Assembly (NCBI GenBank): GCA_036493735.1
Contig: DASXPH010000090.1
Span: 124,001 to 188,000 of the forward strand
Length of the DNA: 64,000 nucleotides
DNA from: AG2 sp036493735
GTDB taxonomy: Bacteria > Gemmatimonadota > Gemmatimonadetes > Gemmatimonadales > Gemmatimonadaceae
Direction of reading: 5' to 3'
Each line of letters opens with the position of its first letter. Within the stretch, counting starts at the first letter, position 1. Position numbers and translations under genes: made by a program. Positions 18,057-25,815 of the stretch are shown piece after piece. The notes beneath the pieces were generated by a model. The model saw nothing but the letters and a program-made list of their open reading frames with translations, made no database searches and was not told where the DNA came from.

Positions 18057-19361
18057 GTGCCCTCGTCGGAGCTCCCACGGTCTTCACTCGGCCCGGACGC
18101 CAGCGCGGCGGCGCCGAGCACGGGAGACGGCGAGCGCCATGTATGGGAACGGCGCTTCACCCAGTCGCGCACGCCAGGGAGCTCGGACTTCCTCGCGCTC
18201 ATGCGGCAGCGCGAGCGGGGGAAGCTCAAGGTCTACATCGGCTCCGCCGCGGGCACGGGCAAGACATATCGGATGCTTCAGGAAGCACATGATCTGCGTC
18301 GGCGGGGTGTCGACGTCGTTGTGGGCTACGTCGAAGCGCATAGTCGCGCCGAGACCGAGTCGCAGATCCGTGATCTCGAAGTCGTGCCGCGCAGGAAGAT
18401 CGAGTACCGCGGCGTCACACTCGAGGAGATGGATGTCGACGCCGTCGTCGCGCGCCACCCTCAAGTCGCGATCGTCGACGAGCTGGCCCATACCAACGTT
18501 CCGACCGCGCGCAACGGCAAGCGCTGGCAGGACGTGCTGCTCCTCATCGATGAGCGCATCAACGTCATTACCGCGGTCAACGTCCAGCACCTCGAATCGT
18601 TGAACGACGTTCTCGAGCGCGAGCTCGGTGTGACAATCCGCGAAACTGTCCCGGATTGGGTGGTCGGCCAAGCCGACCAAGTGGTGAATCTCGACATCTC
18701 GGCCGAAGACCTTCGGCAGCGGCTCCGGGAGGGAAAGATCTATCACCCGGACAAGATCGAAACGGCCCTGGCGAACTTCTTCACGGACGAGAACCTGACG
18801 ACGCTGCGCGAGCTGGCGCTGCGCGAGGTTGCGAGCTCCGTCGATCGGTCGCGCGAGGAAATCGTGCGCCGGCAGGCGAGTGGCGGCGTCGGAGCGCGCC
18901 GGACGGTCGACCGGTTGATGGCCTGTCTGTCGAGCGATCCGCCGCTCTCGCGCGTGCTCCTCCGCAAGGCGAGCCGGATCGCGGGCCGGCTCAACAGCGA
19001 CTGGTTCTGCGTGTACGTCCAGCTGCCCGAGGAGCGCCCCGACCGCATCGATAGCACCGTCCAGCGGTACCTCGTCGAGAATATTCAACTGGCGCAATCG
19101 TTAGGCGCCGAGGTCGTGAAGCTCGAAGGACGTGACGTGGCCCAGATCCTTGTGCGGTTCGCCAGCGAGCGCGGGGTGACGCTGGCCATCGTCGGCGAGA
19201 CCCGGCGCTCTCGCTGGTATCGTCTCCGGCGCGGGTCGATCGTCGACCGGTTGATGACCGGGCGCCGCGGCCTCGACGTACTCGTCATCTCAGGCGCTGA
19301 GGATTCGGAGTTTCTCGGGGGCGGTCGCGAACGTCGCCCGGCACTGGCGAGCGAAGAATGA
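18057..19361 (+). CDS. kdpD: KdpD sensor half: KdpD domain plus universal-stress-protein domain, no kinase
   Basis: A 434-aa protein (GTG start) covering only the cytoplasmic N-terminal half of a normal, roughly 900-aa KdpD. It has a Walker-A-like GSAAGTGKT (about 62-70), GYVEAHSR, the VDELAHTNVP Walker-B-type motif (about 141), NVQHLESLND, DQVVNLDIS, and then a USP-like region ending in IVGETRRSRWYRLRRGSIVDRL. The transmembrane and kinase parts are missing from this polypeptide. Stand-alone KdpD domains of this kind occur in other bacteria and may bind c-di-AMP through the USP domain. The next gene overlaps by 4 bp and seems to supply a membrane/kinase-like half. Confidence 0.9.
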   Translation: MPSSELPRSSLGPDASAAAPSTGDGERHVWERRFTQSRTPGSSDFLALMRQRERGKLKVYIGSAAGTGKTYRMLQEAHDLRRRGVDVVVGYVEAHSRAETESQIRDLEVVPRRKIEYRGVTLEEMDVDAVVARHPQVAIVDELAHTNVPTARNGKRWQDVLLLIDERINVITAVNVQHLESLNDVLERELGVTIRETVPDWVVGQADQVVNLDISAEDLRQRLREGKIYHPDKIETALANFFTDENLTTLRELALREVASSVDRSREEIVRRQASGGVGARRTVDRLMACLSSDPPLSRVLLRKASRIAGRLNSDWFCVYVQLPEERPDRIDSTVQRYLVENIQLAQSLGAEVVKLEGRDVAQILVRFASERGVTLAIVGETRRSRWYRLRRGSIVDRLMTGRRGLDVLVISGAEDSEFLGGGRERRPALASEE

Positions 19362-20371
19362 GCGCCGCGCCCGTTAGGCGTCATGGCATCTCGCGGTCGA
19401 TCGCCTGGCGGCTTGGCGCTGGGGTGCTGCCGTCCGTGCTTGCCATCGGCCTCGTCGTCGGCCTCTTCTATTACGGTCAGTATGAACGTACCGCGCCGCG
19501 CTTCATCCTTCTCGTCACGAGCGCACTCACCCTCGTCTCGGTGGTCATCGCCTGGACCAATGCGAGCTATTTCGCCGATCGCCTTGCCCGCCTCGCCCGC
19601 ACCGCGAGTCCCGTCGACGGCGGCAACGAACGCACGGACGAATTCGATCGCATCGAGCGCGCCGTCGGGAACCTTGGATCGGCCCTCACCGCTGCGGAGG
19701 CAGATCGGGCGCGCAGCGATGCGCTTGCGGCCGCGCGGTTAAGTGACGAGGCGACGATGCTGGCCGCCGTCGTGAGCGACGCGATCGCCCAATTGGATCA
19801 GGTACGGCTGCCATTGCAGATCCTCCTCGCCAGCCCGTTCGGTGAGCTCAACGAGAATCAGGAGGAGTTGCTTCGTGATGCACGGGCTGCCGCGGACGCG
19901 ATCGACGTCGCGCTCCGCCGTCTGCGACAGGTTGCCGACATCGATCGTGACGCGCTGCCAATTCAGCGTGAGCTCGTCCAGGTGAATGACGTCGTCCGCT
20001 CCGTCCTTCCCGTTGCCCGTGCGGGCGCCGAGCGGCGCGGCGCCCGCACGGAGACATCCCTCGAGCCCGCGCTGCCGCGCGTCATCGCCGATCGGGCACG
20101 CCTGGCCGAAGCGCTCGCGTTGTTTCTCACTGATTCGGTGGCGCACGCCGACGCCGCGACCGCGCTCCGTATCTCCACCGCGCGTGCCGGCTCGCAAGCG
20201 GTGATTCGTATCGCACCGATGACGGCCCAACTGGGAGCGGGCGTCGCGAACGGCGGCAATGGAGGCCGCCACGAGGCGAGCCCACTCATTCTTGCTCAGC
20301 GGCTCATCGCCGCGCAGGGCGGGGAAGTGACCGTAGAGGAGGGAGGCCTGACGGTACGCGTCGGCGGATAA
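19358..20371 (+). CDS. Degenerate membrane histidine-kinase-like partner of KdpD
   Basis: A 337-aa protein with two N-terminal helices (about 21-40 and 48-68), a HAMP-like linker, and a region arranged like HisKA plus HATPase_c. Key residues are lost. The H-box reads DQVRLPLQILL, with Asp147 where the phosphoacceptor His should be. The N-box reads LFLTDSVAHAD, lacking the Mg-binding Asn. No DxGxG motif is present; only the end (LAQRLIAAQGGEVTVEEGG) resembles the G2/F region. It is therefore likely to be a pseudokinase. Its ATG overlaps the kdpD-half stop, so the two are translationally coupled. No kdpE response regulator follows. Confidence 0.75.
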   Translation: MSAAPVRRHGISRSIAWRLGAGVLPSVLAIGLVVGLFYYGQYERTAPRFILLVTSALTLVSVVIAWTNASYFADRLARLARTASPVDGGNERTDEFDRIERAVGNLGSALTAAEADRARSDALAAARLSDEATMLAAVVSDAIAQLDQVRLPLQILLASPFGELNENQEELLRDARAAADAIDVALRRLRQVADIDRDALPIQRELVQVNDVVRSVLPVARAGAERRGARTETSLEPALPRVIADRARLAEALALFLTDSVAHADAATALRISTARAGSQAVIRIAPMTAQLGAGVANGGNGGRHEASPLILAQRLIAAQGGEVTVEEGGLTVRVGG

Positions 20372-20566
20372 ACGCGGAGGGCGCGCGGTTGACGGCACCG
20401 AAGACGATGGGCCGTAGCGACCGCCCGGCCTCGAGCGGACGACTACCCCTGGTCACGTCCGCCTCGTCCCTGCCTAACGAAGCTCGTCACCTACAGTGAC
20501 GCGGAGGCATGTACCGCGAGTAGAGCAGAGTAGGAACTGCTTCCGACCTCGCAATCCCATTTGCCG

Positions 20567-21958
20567 ATGCCGCACCTTCCCGGGGCGCGCGCTCTGTCGC
20601 GCGCGCTCGTCTCCCGGCTCGTTCTCCACGTGACTGTCCTCGCCGCGATCACCGCGTGCAGCGGTGATCGCTTGGCTGCACCCTCGCGCGGGCGTCTCGC
20701 CATCAGATCTGGCAATGCCCAGCGCGGCGCTCCCGGGCAACCGCTCGAGCAACCGATCATCGTCGTCGTGCGCGACGCGATGGGGGCGCCCGTGGCTGGC
20801 GTGCGCGTCTCGTGGACGGCGGACGACGGCGGCTCGATCAGCCCATCACAGAGCAGGACTGACGGCGACGGGACCGCCTCGGCTATGTGGACGCTCGGGC
20901 CCGGGCTCGCGATTCATCGCGGTCGCGCGCTCGCCGATGGGTACGACATGGTGCAGTTCACGGCATCCACGCCGCGCGACGACGAGCTTCCATTCGACGT
21001 CGTCCAACCCCTCGTTCTGTCCACCTACGAAGGCTTGGGACAGACGGTCCACCCGGACTTCGTCGCTACCGGCGCTGAATGGACGCACTCAGCGGATTAC
21101 CTATTCATCACGCCGTATCCGAATGGCAATGCGACCTTCGAGAACCCCTCGATCTACGACAGCCCGGATCTTCTCCGGTGGACGCCGCCCACGGGCGTCT
21201 CCAATCCGATCGCGCCACCGACGACAGGCTACAATTCCGATCCCGACGCCGTCTTCGTCCCCGAGCGCGACGAGCTCTGGCTGTATTTTCGGCAGGTGAC
21301 GAGCGAGAACGTCATTCGCCTAACGAAGTCGAGCGACGGTGTTCACTGGAGCACGCCAATGGTGGCGGCTCATGCGCCGAATCACGAAATCATATCACCG
21401 ACGGTGGTACGCCGGACGGCGACGGATTGGCTCATGTGGTCGGTCAACGGCAACGTCGGCTGTACGGGTTCGAGCACGACGGTCGAGTTGCGTCGCTCTC
21501 CGGACGGAATGAACTGGTCCGCGCCAACGACGGTGAGCCTCTCCCAACCCGGGCTGTATCCGTGGCACATCGACGTGGAATGGATTCCCAGCCGCAACGA
21601 ATTCTGGGCGCTCTACAACGCCAAGACGCCAGCCTCCTGCACGACGGGCGCGGTCTATCTTGCGACGAGCGCCGACGGCGTTCAGTGGACCACCTATCCG
21701 TCGCCGGTGCTCGTGCACGGCGCGATTCGGGAGTTCCAGGATGTCGTCTACCGCTCGACCTTCGCCTATGACGAGACGTCGGACGCGGTGACGATCTGGT
21801 ATTCTGGTGCGCGATTCGAAGCCGGAAACTACATCTGGCGAAGCGCGGTGCAGCGCCGTTTGCGAACGGATCTCTTCGCGACGGTCGCGGCTCCCCCATC
21901 GAGAACAGCGGCTACCGCGCCGACTCGGGCCGTGCCGGCGCTCGTGGACTTTCCGTGA
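20567..21958 (+). CDS. Lipoprotein with Ig-like (Big-1) domain and beta-propeller
   Basis: A 463-aa protein. The N-terminal signal ends in a lipobox (AAITAC), so it should be lipidated. Residues about 45-135 form an Ig-like fold of the bacterial Big-1 type, with PVAGVRVSWTADDGG and a TDGDGTASAMWTLGP strand. The remainder has repeated Trp/Asp-containing blades (SSDGVHWSTP, RSPDGMNWSAP, SADGVQWTTYP), as in sialidase-like or GH43-like five-bladed propellers. This points to a surface carbohydrate-binding or glycosidase-like protein; catalytic residues could not be assigned. ATG 20567 is preferred over TTG 20561. Confidence 0.75.
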   Translation: MPHLPGARALSRALVSRLVLHVTVLAAITACSGDRLAAPSRGRLAIRSGNAQRGAPGQPLEQPIIVVVRDAMGAPVAGVRVSWTADDGGSISPSQSRTDGDGTASAMWTLGPGLAIHRGRALADGYDMVQFTASTPRDDELPFDVVQPLVLSTYEGLGQTVHPDFVATGAEWTHSADYLFITPYPNGNATFENPSIYDSPDLLRWTPPTGVSNPIAPPTTGYNSDPDAVFVPERDELWLYFRQVTSENVIRLTKSSDGVHWSTPMVAAHAPNHEIISPTVVRRTATDWLMWSVNGNVGCTGSSTTVELRRSPDGMNWSAPTTVSLSQPGLYPWHIDVEWIPSRNEFWALYNAKTPASCTTGAVYLATSADGVQWTTYPSPVLVHGAIREFQDVVYRSTFAYDETSDAVTIWYSGARFEAGNYIWRSAVQRRLRTDLFATVAAPPSRTAATAPTRAVPALVDFP

Positions 21959-21960
21959 AG

Positions 21961-22018
21961 ACGGTGAACGGTGAACGGTGATCTGACCGACCACCGACCA
22001 CCGTTCACCGCTCACCAT
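21961..22018. repeat. Inverted heptanucleotide array between convergent genes (GGTGAAC / ACCGTTC)
   Basis: Arm one is ACGGTGAACGGTGAACGGTGAT and arm two contains ACCACCGTTCACCGCTCACC, so the transcript can fold into a long hairpin. It fills the gap between the propeller lipoprotein stop and the small convergent gene's stop, as a shared terminator would. Confidence 0.8.
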
Positions 22019-22021
22019 TGG

Positions 22022-22222
22022 TCAGCGTCTCGCCTCGGATGACGTGGAGCGAATGGCAATCGGCTGGTTCACCCGATGCGTCTCGCCCGCGCCCGGACCG
22101 CCGCCCGGTGTCGGATTGCCCGTCGTGGCTGGTTGATTCGCGTTCAGTACTTTCTCGTCGCCGCCTCCGTTAGGCCCGCTCGCTGACGCGCTCTGGCCAA
22201 GGCTTTCGGTGTTGTCCGTCAC
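22022..22222 (-). CDS. Small hypothetical Gly/Pro-rich protein with a perfect Shine-Dalgarno
   Basis: A 66-aa frame with a GTG start at 22222. Five bases upstream is AGGAGGT, the strongest ribosome site noticed in the window, which decides this start. The peptide is hydrophilic and low in complexity: VTDNTESLGQSAS, then GPNGGGDEKVLNANQPATT, a GGGPGAG run, and a basic end (SSEARR). No signal peptide, Cys or known domain. It is divergent from the RsbRD-type kinase and convergent with the lipoprotein. It could be a disordered regulatory peptide or a peptide-product precursor; neither is supported beyond position and size. Confidence 0.55.
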   Translation of the reverse strand: MTDNTESLGQSASASGPNGGGDEKVLNANQPATTGNPTPGGGPGAGETHRVNQPIAIRSTSSEARR

Positions 22223-22513
22223 ACTGCACCTCCTGATAGTGTCCAGCACCTGCATCAGGTGAATCGTGCAAGTCGAGGACCCACTCAGCGAGCCCTGGAG
22301 GAAATGCCTAACGGCGACAACGTCGTGGCTGGCACAAGCCGTTGTCGATGCCAGACTTCCCGAAGCGTCCCCAAGCGCGACGTCAGTTGAGCAAGATTTC
22401 ACAAAGTGAGTCGCTGGCAGTACCGCCACCGAGAGTGCTGACGGCGCCAACCGTAATGCGCGCGGGCTCGCATAATGCCAATTAGTGAATCGCAGCATGC
22501 AGTGAGGCGGGTT

Positions 22514-23716
22514 ATGAGGAATCACTCCAATACGAACTGCGCATTTGCCGCGATGCTCGCGTCGGCTTTGCGAGAGGGGAGCGATCCACTCGCAAAGCGC
22601 TGGTACGATCGCATCGCTGAGCGCGTCGACATCGACGTCGAGGCGCTCTTTCCGAGCGACGGGCGGCGTGTCGACATTCCCCTGCTCATCCGAGGTATTG
22701 CCGATTATATCGAGAATCCGGTGCACGAGATCGGCGCGGATTCGCTCGTGATAGCCAAGGCGATGGCCCTCGGCGCACTCCGCTATCGCCAGGGCTTTGA
22801 CGTGTACGAGATTCTCAAGGAATTCGAGCTACTTGGCGGGATCCTGTTCTCATACGTCGCGCGCTGCAATGACGGCGCCGTCGGTTGTGACCAGGGACGA
22901 ATGCTGCTCTGTGGCCATCGCCTATTCCGAGCAATCGCGCTCATTCAGCAAGCCACCGTCGTCCATTTCGTCCGACTGAACGACGATGCCAAGAGGGAGC
23001 GAGAGGAGCGGTTGCGAAGCTTCAATCGGTCGGTCTCGCACGAGATCAAGAATCAGATCGGCGCGCTCGTGGGCGCGAGCGAGGCGTTGCTCATGCTCTC
23101 CGCGGACAAGACGGGAGAGCACGAACGCATGCTCCAGATCATCGTCCGGAACGCGCGGGTGATGCAGCACACGATCGAGAATCTGGTGACCCTCGCGCGG
23201 ACCGACAACGATGCGCGCCAGCACAATCATCTGCAGCTCGCGGTCGCGGCGCGCGAGGCGGCGCGGCAACTCCGCGAGAACTCGCGCGTCGCACATGTGG
23301 TGGTTCGTCTCGAGGCGATGCCGGAGGTCGAAGTGAATGCGGCCGCGGTCGAGCTTTGCGTGACGAACTATCTGTCGAACGCGATCAAATACGCCGATCC
23401 GAAGAAGCCGCGTCGGTACGCCGTCGTCAGCGGAAGCGTGGAATCAGCGCCGAGTGGTGGGCGCGAGATCGTCGTACGAGTGCGAGACAACGGCCTCGGC
23501 GTACCGCCGGAAAAGCGACGGAGTCTCTTCCAGCCCTTCTACCGTGCCCACGACGCGGCGGCGACGCGCGCCGAAGGCACCGGCCTTGGCCTCAGTATCG
23601 TGTCCGAGACAGTCGCATCGTTGGGGGGCCGGGCGTGGGCGGAGTTTCCCGGTAACGGTTCGGTGTTCGCCTTTTCGCTGCCATACCGCAGGATGAGGAC
23701 AGGAGACGCTGCATAG
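22514..23716 (+). CDS. Soluble sensor histidine kinase with RsbRD-type N-terminal domain
   Basis: A 400-aa protein. Residues about 10-155 resemble the RsbRD N-terminal sensor domain (DPLAKRWYDRIAERVDID, then YRQGFDVYEILKEFELLGGILF). The kinase core follows: H-box SVSHEIKNQIGAL with His176, N-box TNYLSNAIKYAD (about 300), G1 DNGLGVP (about 341), F-box FQPFYRAHD, and G2 GTGLGLSIV. All catalytic residues are present. No transmembrane segment, so it senses an intracellular signal. ATG 22514 follows GTGAGGCGGG; an upstream ATG at 22475 lacks such a site. No response regulator is adjacent. Confidence 0.88.
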   Translation: MRNHSNTNCAFAAMLASALREGSDPLAKRWYDRIAERVDIDVEALFPSDGRRVDIPLLIRGIADYIENPVHEIGADSLVIAKAMALGALRYRQGFDVYEILKEFELLGGILFSYVARCNDGAVGCDQGRMLLCGHRLFRAIALIQQATVVHFVRLNDDAKREREERLRSFNRSVSHEIKNQIGALVGASEALLMLSADKTGEHERMLQIIVRNARVMQHTIENLVTLARTDNDARQHNHLQLAVAAREAARQLRENSRVAHVVVRLEAMPEVEVNAAAVELCVTNYLSNAIKYADPKKPRRYAVVSGSVESAPSGGREIVVRVRDNGLGVPPEKRRSLFQPFYRAHDAAATRAEGTGLGLSIVSETVASLGGRAWAEFPGNGSVFAFSLPYRRMRTGDAA

Positions 23717-23830
23717 GGTAGAGGGTTGCGCGCAGACGATAGAGGGTTGGAATAATGAGGGCCGACGGCTCTGCCGTCGGCCAATTCCGTTTTTCACCCT
23801 CTACTCGCAACCCCCTACCCTCTACCTCTG
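23714..23830. repeat. Inverted AGAGGGT-type arrays around a terminator hairpin
   Basis: TAGGGTAGAGGGTTGCG and GATAGAGGGTTGG on the left are mirrored by CACCCTCTACTCGCAACCCCCTACCCTCTACC on the right, so the whole segment can form a cruciform with the short hairpin at 23760 at its tip. It lies directly after the histidine kinase stop. The same unit is seen in the array at 5961. Confidence 0.85.
23760..23796 (+). terminator. Rho-independent-like terminator after the histidine kinase
   Basis: A perfect 9-bp stem (GGCCGACGG / CCGTCGGCC) with a 5-base loop CTCTG is followed by AATTCCGTTTTT. It lies 44 bp after the kinase stop. Between it and the ABC genes the sequence shows no convincing gene; a GTG frame from 23853 has no family features. 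Confidence 0.75.
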
Positions 23831-24009
23831 GATCTGTCTCCACGGGTCGTGAGTGTCAAACGATCCGAGACACGTGAGCGAAGACTCAACACTGTCATCA
23901 CCGACTCAGCGTACGGCCGTCGAATTGGTGCGCTCCGGAAGACCTCGGATTCCTAGACTCGGAAGCGCTACTGGCGCGCCGGCGGCGTCAAGCCCAAAAT
24001 CCATCTCTC

Positions 24010-25815
24010 ATGCTCTCCCTCGCTCAGCGAAAAGAGTGGCAGTTCTTTGCCGTGCTGCCGAAGGCGGATGCGTCGCTCGCCGGCGCGTGGTGGATCGTGC
24101 TCGTTCTGCGCGGCGTGCTTCCCGCCGCCTTTGCCATCGTCATGGGAGCGCTTGTCGCCGCGGTGCAGCGGGGCGCGAGCCTAACGCTGCCGCTCGGCGC
24201 GGCGGCAATCGTCTTCGTGCTGCTCCAGGTCCTCCCGCCAATTCACACCGCTGTCGGCACGAACCTCGGTGACCGTACGGCGGCGTGGCTCTACGATCGG
24301 CTCACCGAGGCCTGTGTGAAGCCGCCTGGCGTTGCGCACCTCGAGGATCCCGAGCTCACGAGCGATCTCACCGTAGCGCGCGACTTCGATCTCGGTATGA
24401 CGGGGCCGCCGCTCTCGATCTCGATGGATTTTCTCGCCGCGGGACTGGCGGAGCTGATCGGCGGCATAGCGTCGGCGATGATCCTCTTCGGATTCGCGTG
24501 GTGGGCGCCGCTCGTTCTCGCGGGCGCATGGCTATCGACGCACTGGCTGTTGCGCGAGAGCGCCGTCTGGAAGGACCGCAACACGCCGGAAGTTCGTGAC
24601 GCGCAGCGCCACGCGGACTATGCGTATCGTCTTGCCGTCGATCCGCCGGCGAGCAAGGAGCTTCGCCTCTTCGGACTCGCGGGCTGGGTGCTCGAACGGT
24701 TCATCGCGCACCGCACGACGTTGCATCGGTTGCAGTACGAGGCGACGCGGCTCCGCGAGCGTCCCGTCATCTGGACGCTGCTGATCGTCGTCGCCGCGAA
24801 TATGCTCGTTTTCTGGGCGATGGCGTCGGCGACCGCGTCTGGTCGCCTAACGACTGGCGCGCTCGTCGTCTATGCGCAATGTGCCATTGGTGTCTCGTTG
24901 ATCGCGTTTGGTGGCCTCAGCTGGGTGCTCGACGGCGCCTCCGCGCCCGTGGCCGCGGTGCTCCGCCTCGAGGCGGCGATGGCGCCACTTGGCGCGCTCA
25001 CGTCAGGCACCCGGGCTCCGGGAGGCGCCCCAGCACGCGAGATCCGTTTCCGCGGTGTCCACTTCGCCTATCCCGGGCCGGGCAGCGCATCACCGGTGCT
25101 CGACGATTTCGATCTGACGATCCCGGCGGGGACATCGCTCGCGATCGTTGGGCAGAACGGCGCGGGAAAAACGACGCTCGCCAAGCTGCTCTGTCGTCTC
25201 TACGACCCGCAGGCCGGCGCGATCGAGGTAGACGGCGTCGACATTCGGGATTTCGACCTCGCTTCCTGGCGGCGGCGCATCTCGGCGGTCTTTCAGGATT
25301 TCGTGAAGCTCGAGCTGCCGCTGCGAGACAACGTCGCGCCTAACGGCGCACCCGACGACGTGATCCGTGGCGCACTCGCCGACGCCGGCGCGTCATCACT
25401 TGCGAGTCTCGACACGGTGCTCTCACGCGCCTACGAAGGAGGCGCCGACCTTTCTGGCGGCCAGTGGCAGCGCGTCGCCCTCGCGCGCGCCCTCTCCGCG
25501 GTCAGGCTCGGCGCCGGCGTCGTCATTCTCGACGAGCCGACGGCGCAGCTCGACGTCCGTGGCGAGATGGAGATCTTCGAGCGCATACTCGCCGCCACCG
25601 CGGAGTGCACGACAATCCTCGTCTCGCACCGCTTCTCCACCGTACGTCTCGCCGATCGAATCTGCGTCCTCGAGCGAGGGAAGGTCGTGGAGCTCGGCAC
25701 GCACGACGAGCTGATGGCGCGTCGCGGACGCTATCACACGATGTTCGAGCTGCAGGCGCAGCGCTTCGGCGAGACGGAAGACGAAGAGGGGGTGTCGCAT
25801 GACGTCCTCGCGTAA
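24010..25815 (+). CDS. ABC exporter half-transporter (subfamily B), first subunit
   Basis: A 601-aa protein with an N-terminal six-helix permease (about 20-320) and a C-terminal ATPase. Walker A is GQNGAGKTT at about 381, the signature is LSGGQWQRVALARAL at about 481, Walker B is VVILDEPTAQLD, and the switch is VSHRFSTVR. All catalytic residues are intact. The GGQWQR form of the signature is common in exporters of peptides and other natural products. The next gene overlaps by 17 bp and encodes its presumed heterodimer partner. Substrate unknown. Confidence 0.93.
   Translation: MLSLAQRKEWQFFAVLPKADASLAGAWWIVLVLRGVLPAAFAIVMGALVAAVQRGASLTLPLGAAAIVFVLLQVLPPIHTAVGTNLGDRTAAWLYDRLTEACVKPPGVAHLEDPELTSDLTVARDFDLGMTGPPLSISMDFLAAGLAELIGGIASAMILFGFAWWAPLVLAGAWLSTHWLLRESAVWKDRNTPEVRDAQRHADYAYRLAVDPPASKELRLFGLAGWVLERFIAHRTTLHRLQYEATRLRERPVIWTLLIVVAANMLVFWAMASATASGRLTTGALVVYAQCAIGVSLIAFGGLSWVLDGASAPVAAVLRLEAAMAPLGALTSGTRAPGGAPAREIRFRGVHFAYPGPGSASPVLDDFDLTIPAGTSLAIVGQNGAGKTTLAKLLCRLYDPQAGAIEVDGVDIRDFDLASWRRRISAVFQDFVKLELPLRDNVAPNGAPDDVIRGALADAGASSLASLDTVLSRAYEGGADLSGGQWQRVALARALSAVRLGAGVVILDEPTAQLDVRGEMEIFERILAATAECTTILVSHRFSTVRLADRICVLERGKVVELGTHDELMARRGRYHTMFELQAQRFGETEDEEGVSHDVLA

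Noticed and set aside
22223..22726. Extension of the 66-aa gene frame to 234 codons
   Set aside because: The extra part is antisense to the histidine kinase and its sequence is not protein-like; the strong AGGAGGT supports the short form.
23853..24009. Small gene before the ABC exporter (possible peptide precursor)
   Set aside because: A GTG frame exists but overlaps the exporter gene in another frame and lacks a ribosome site or leader motif.
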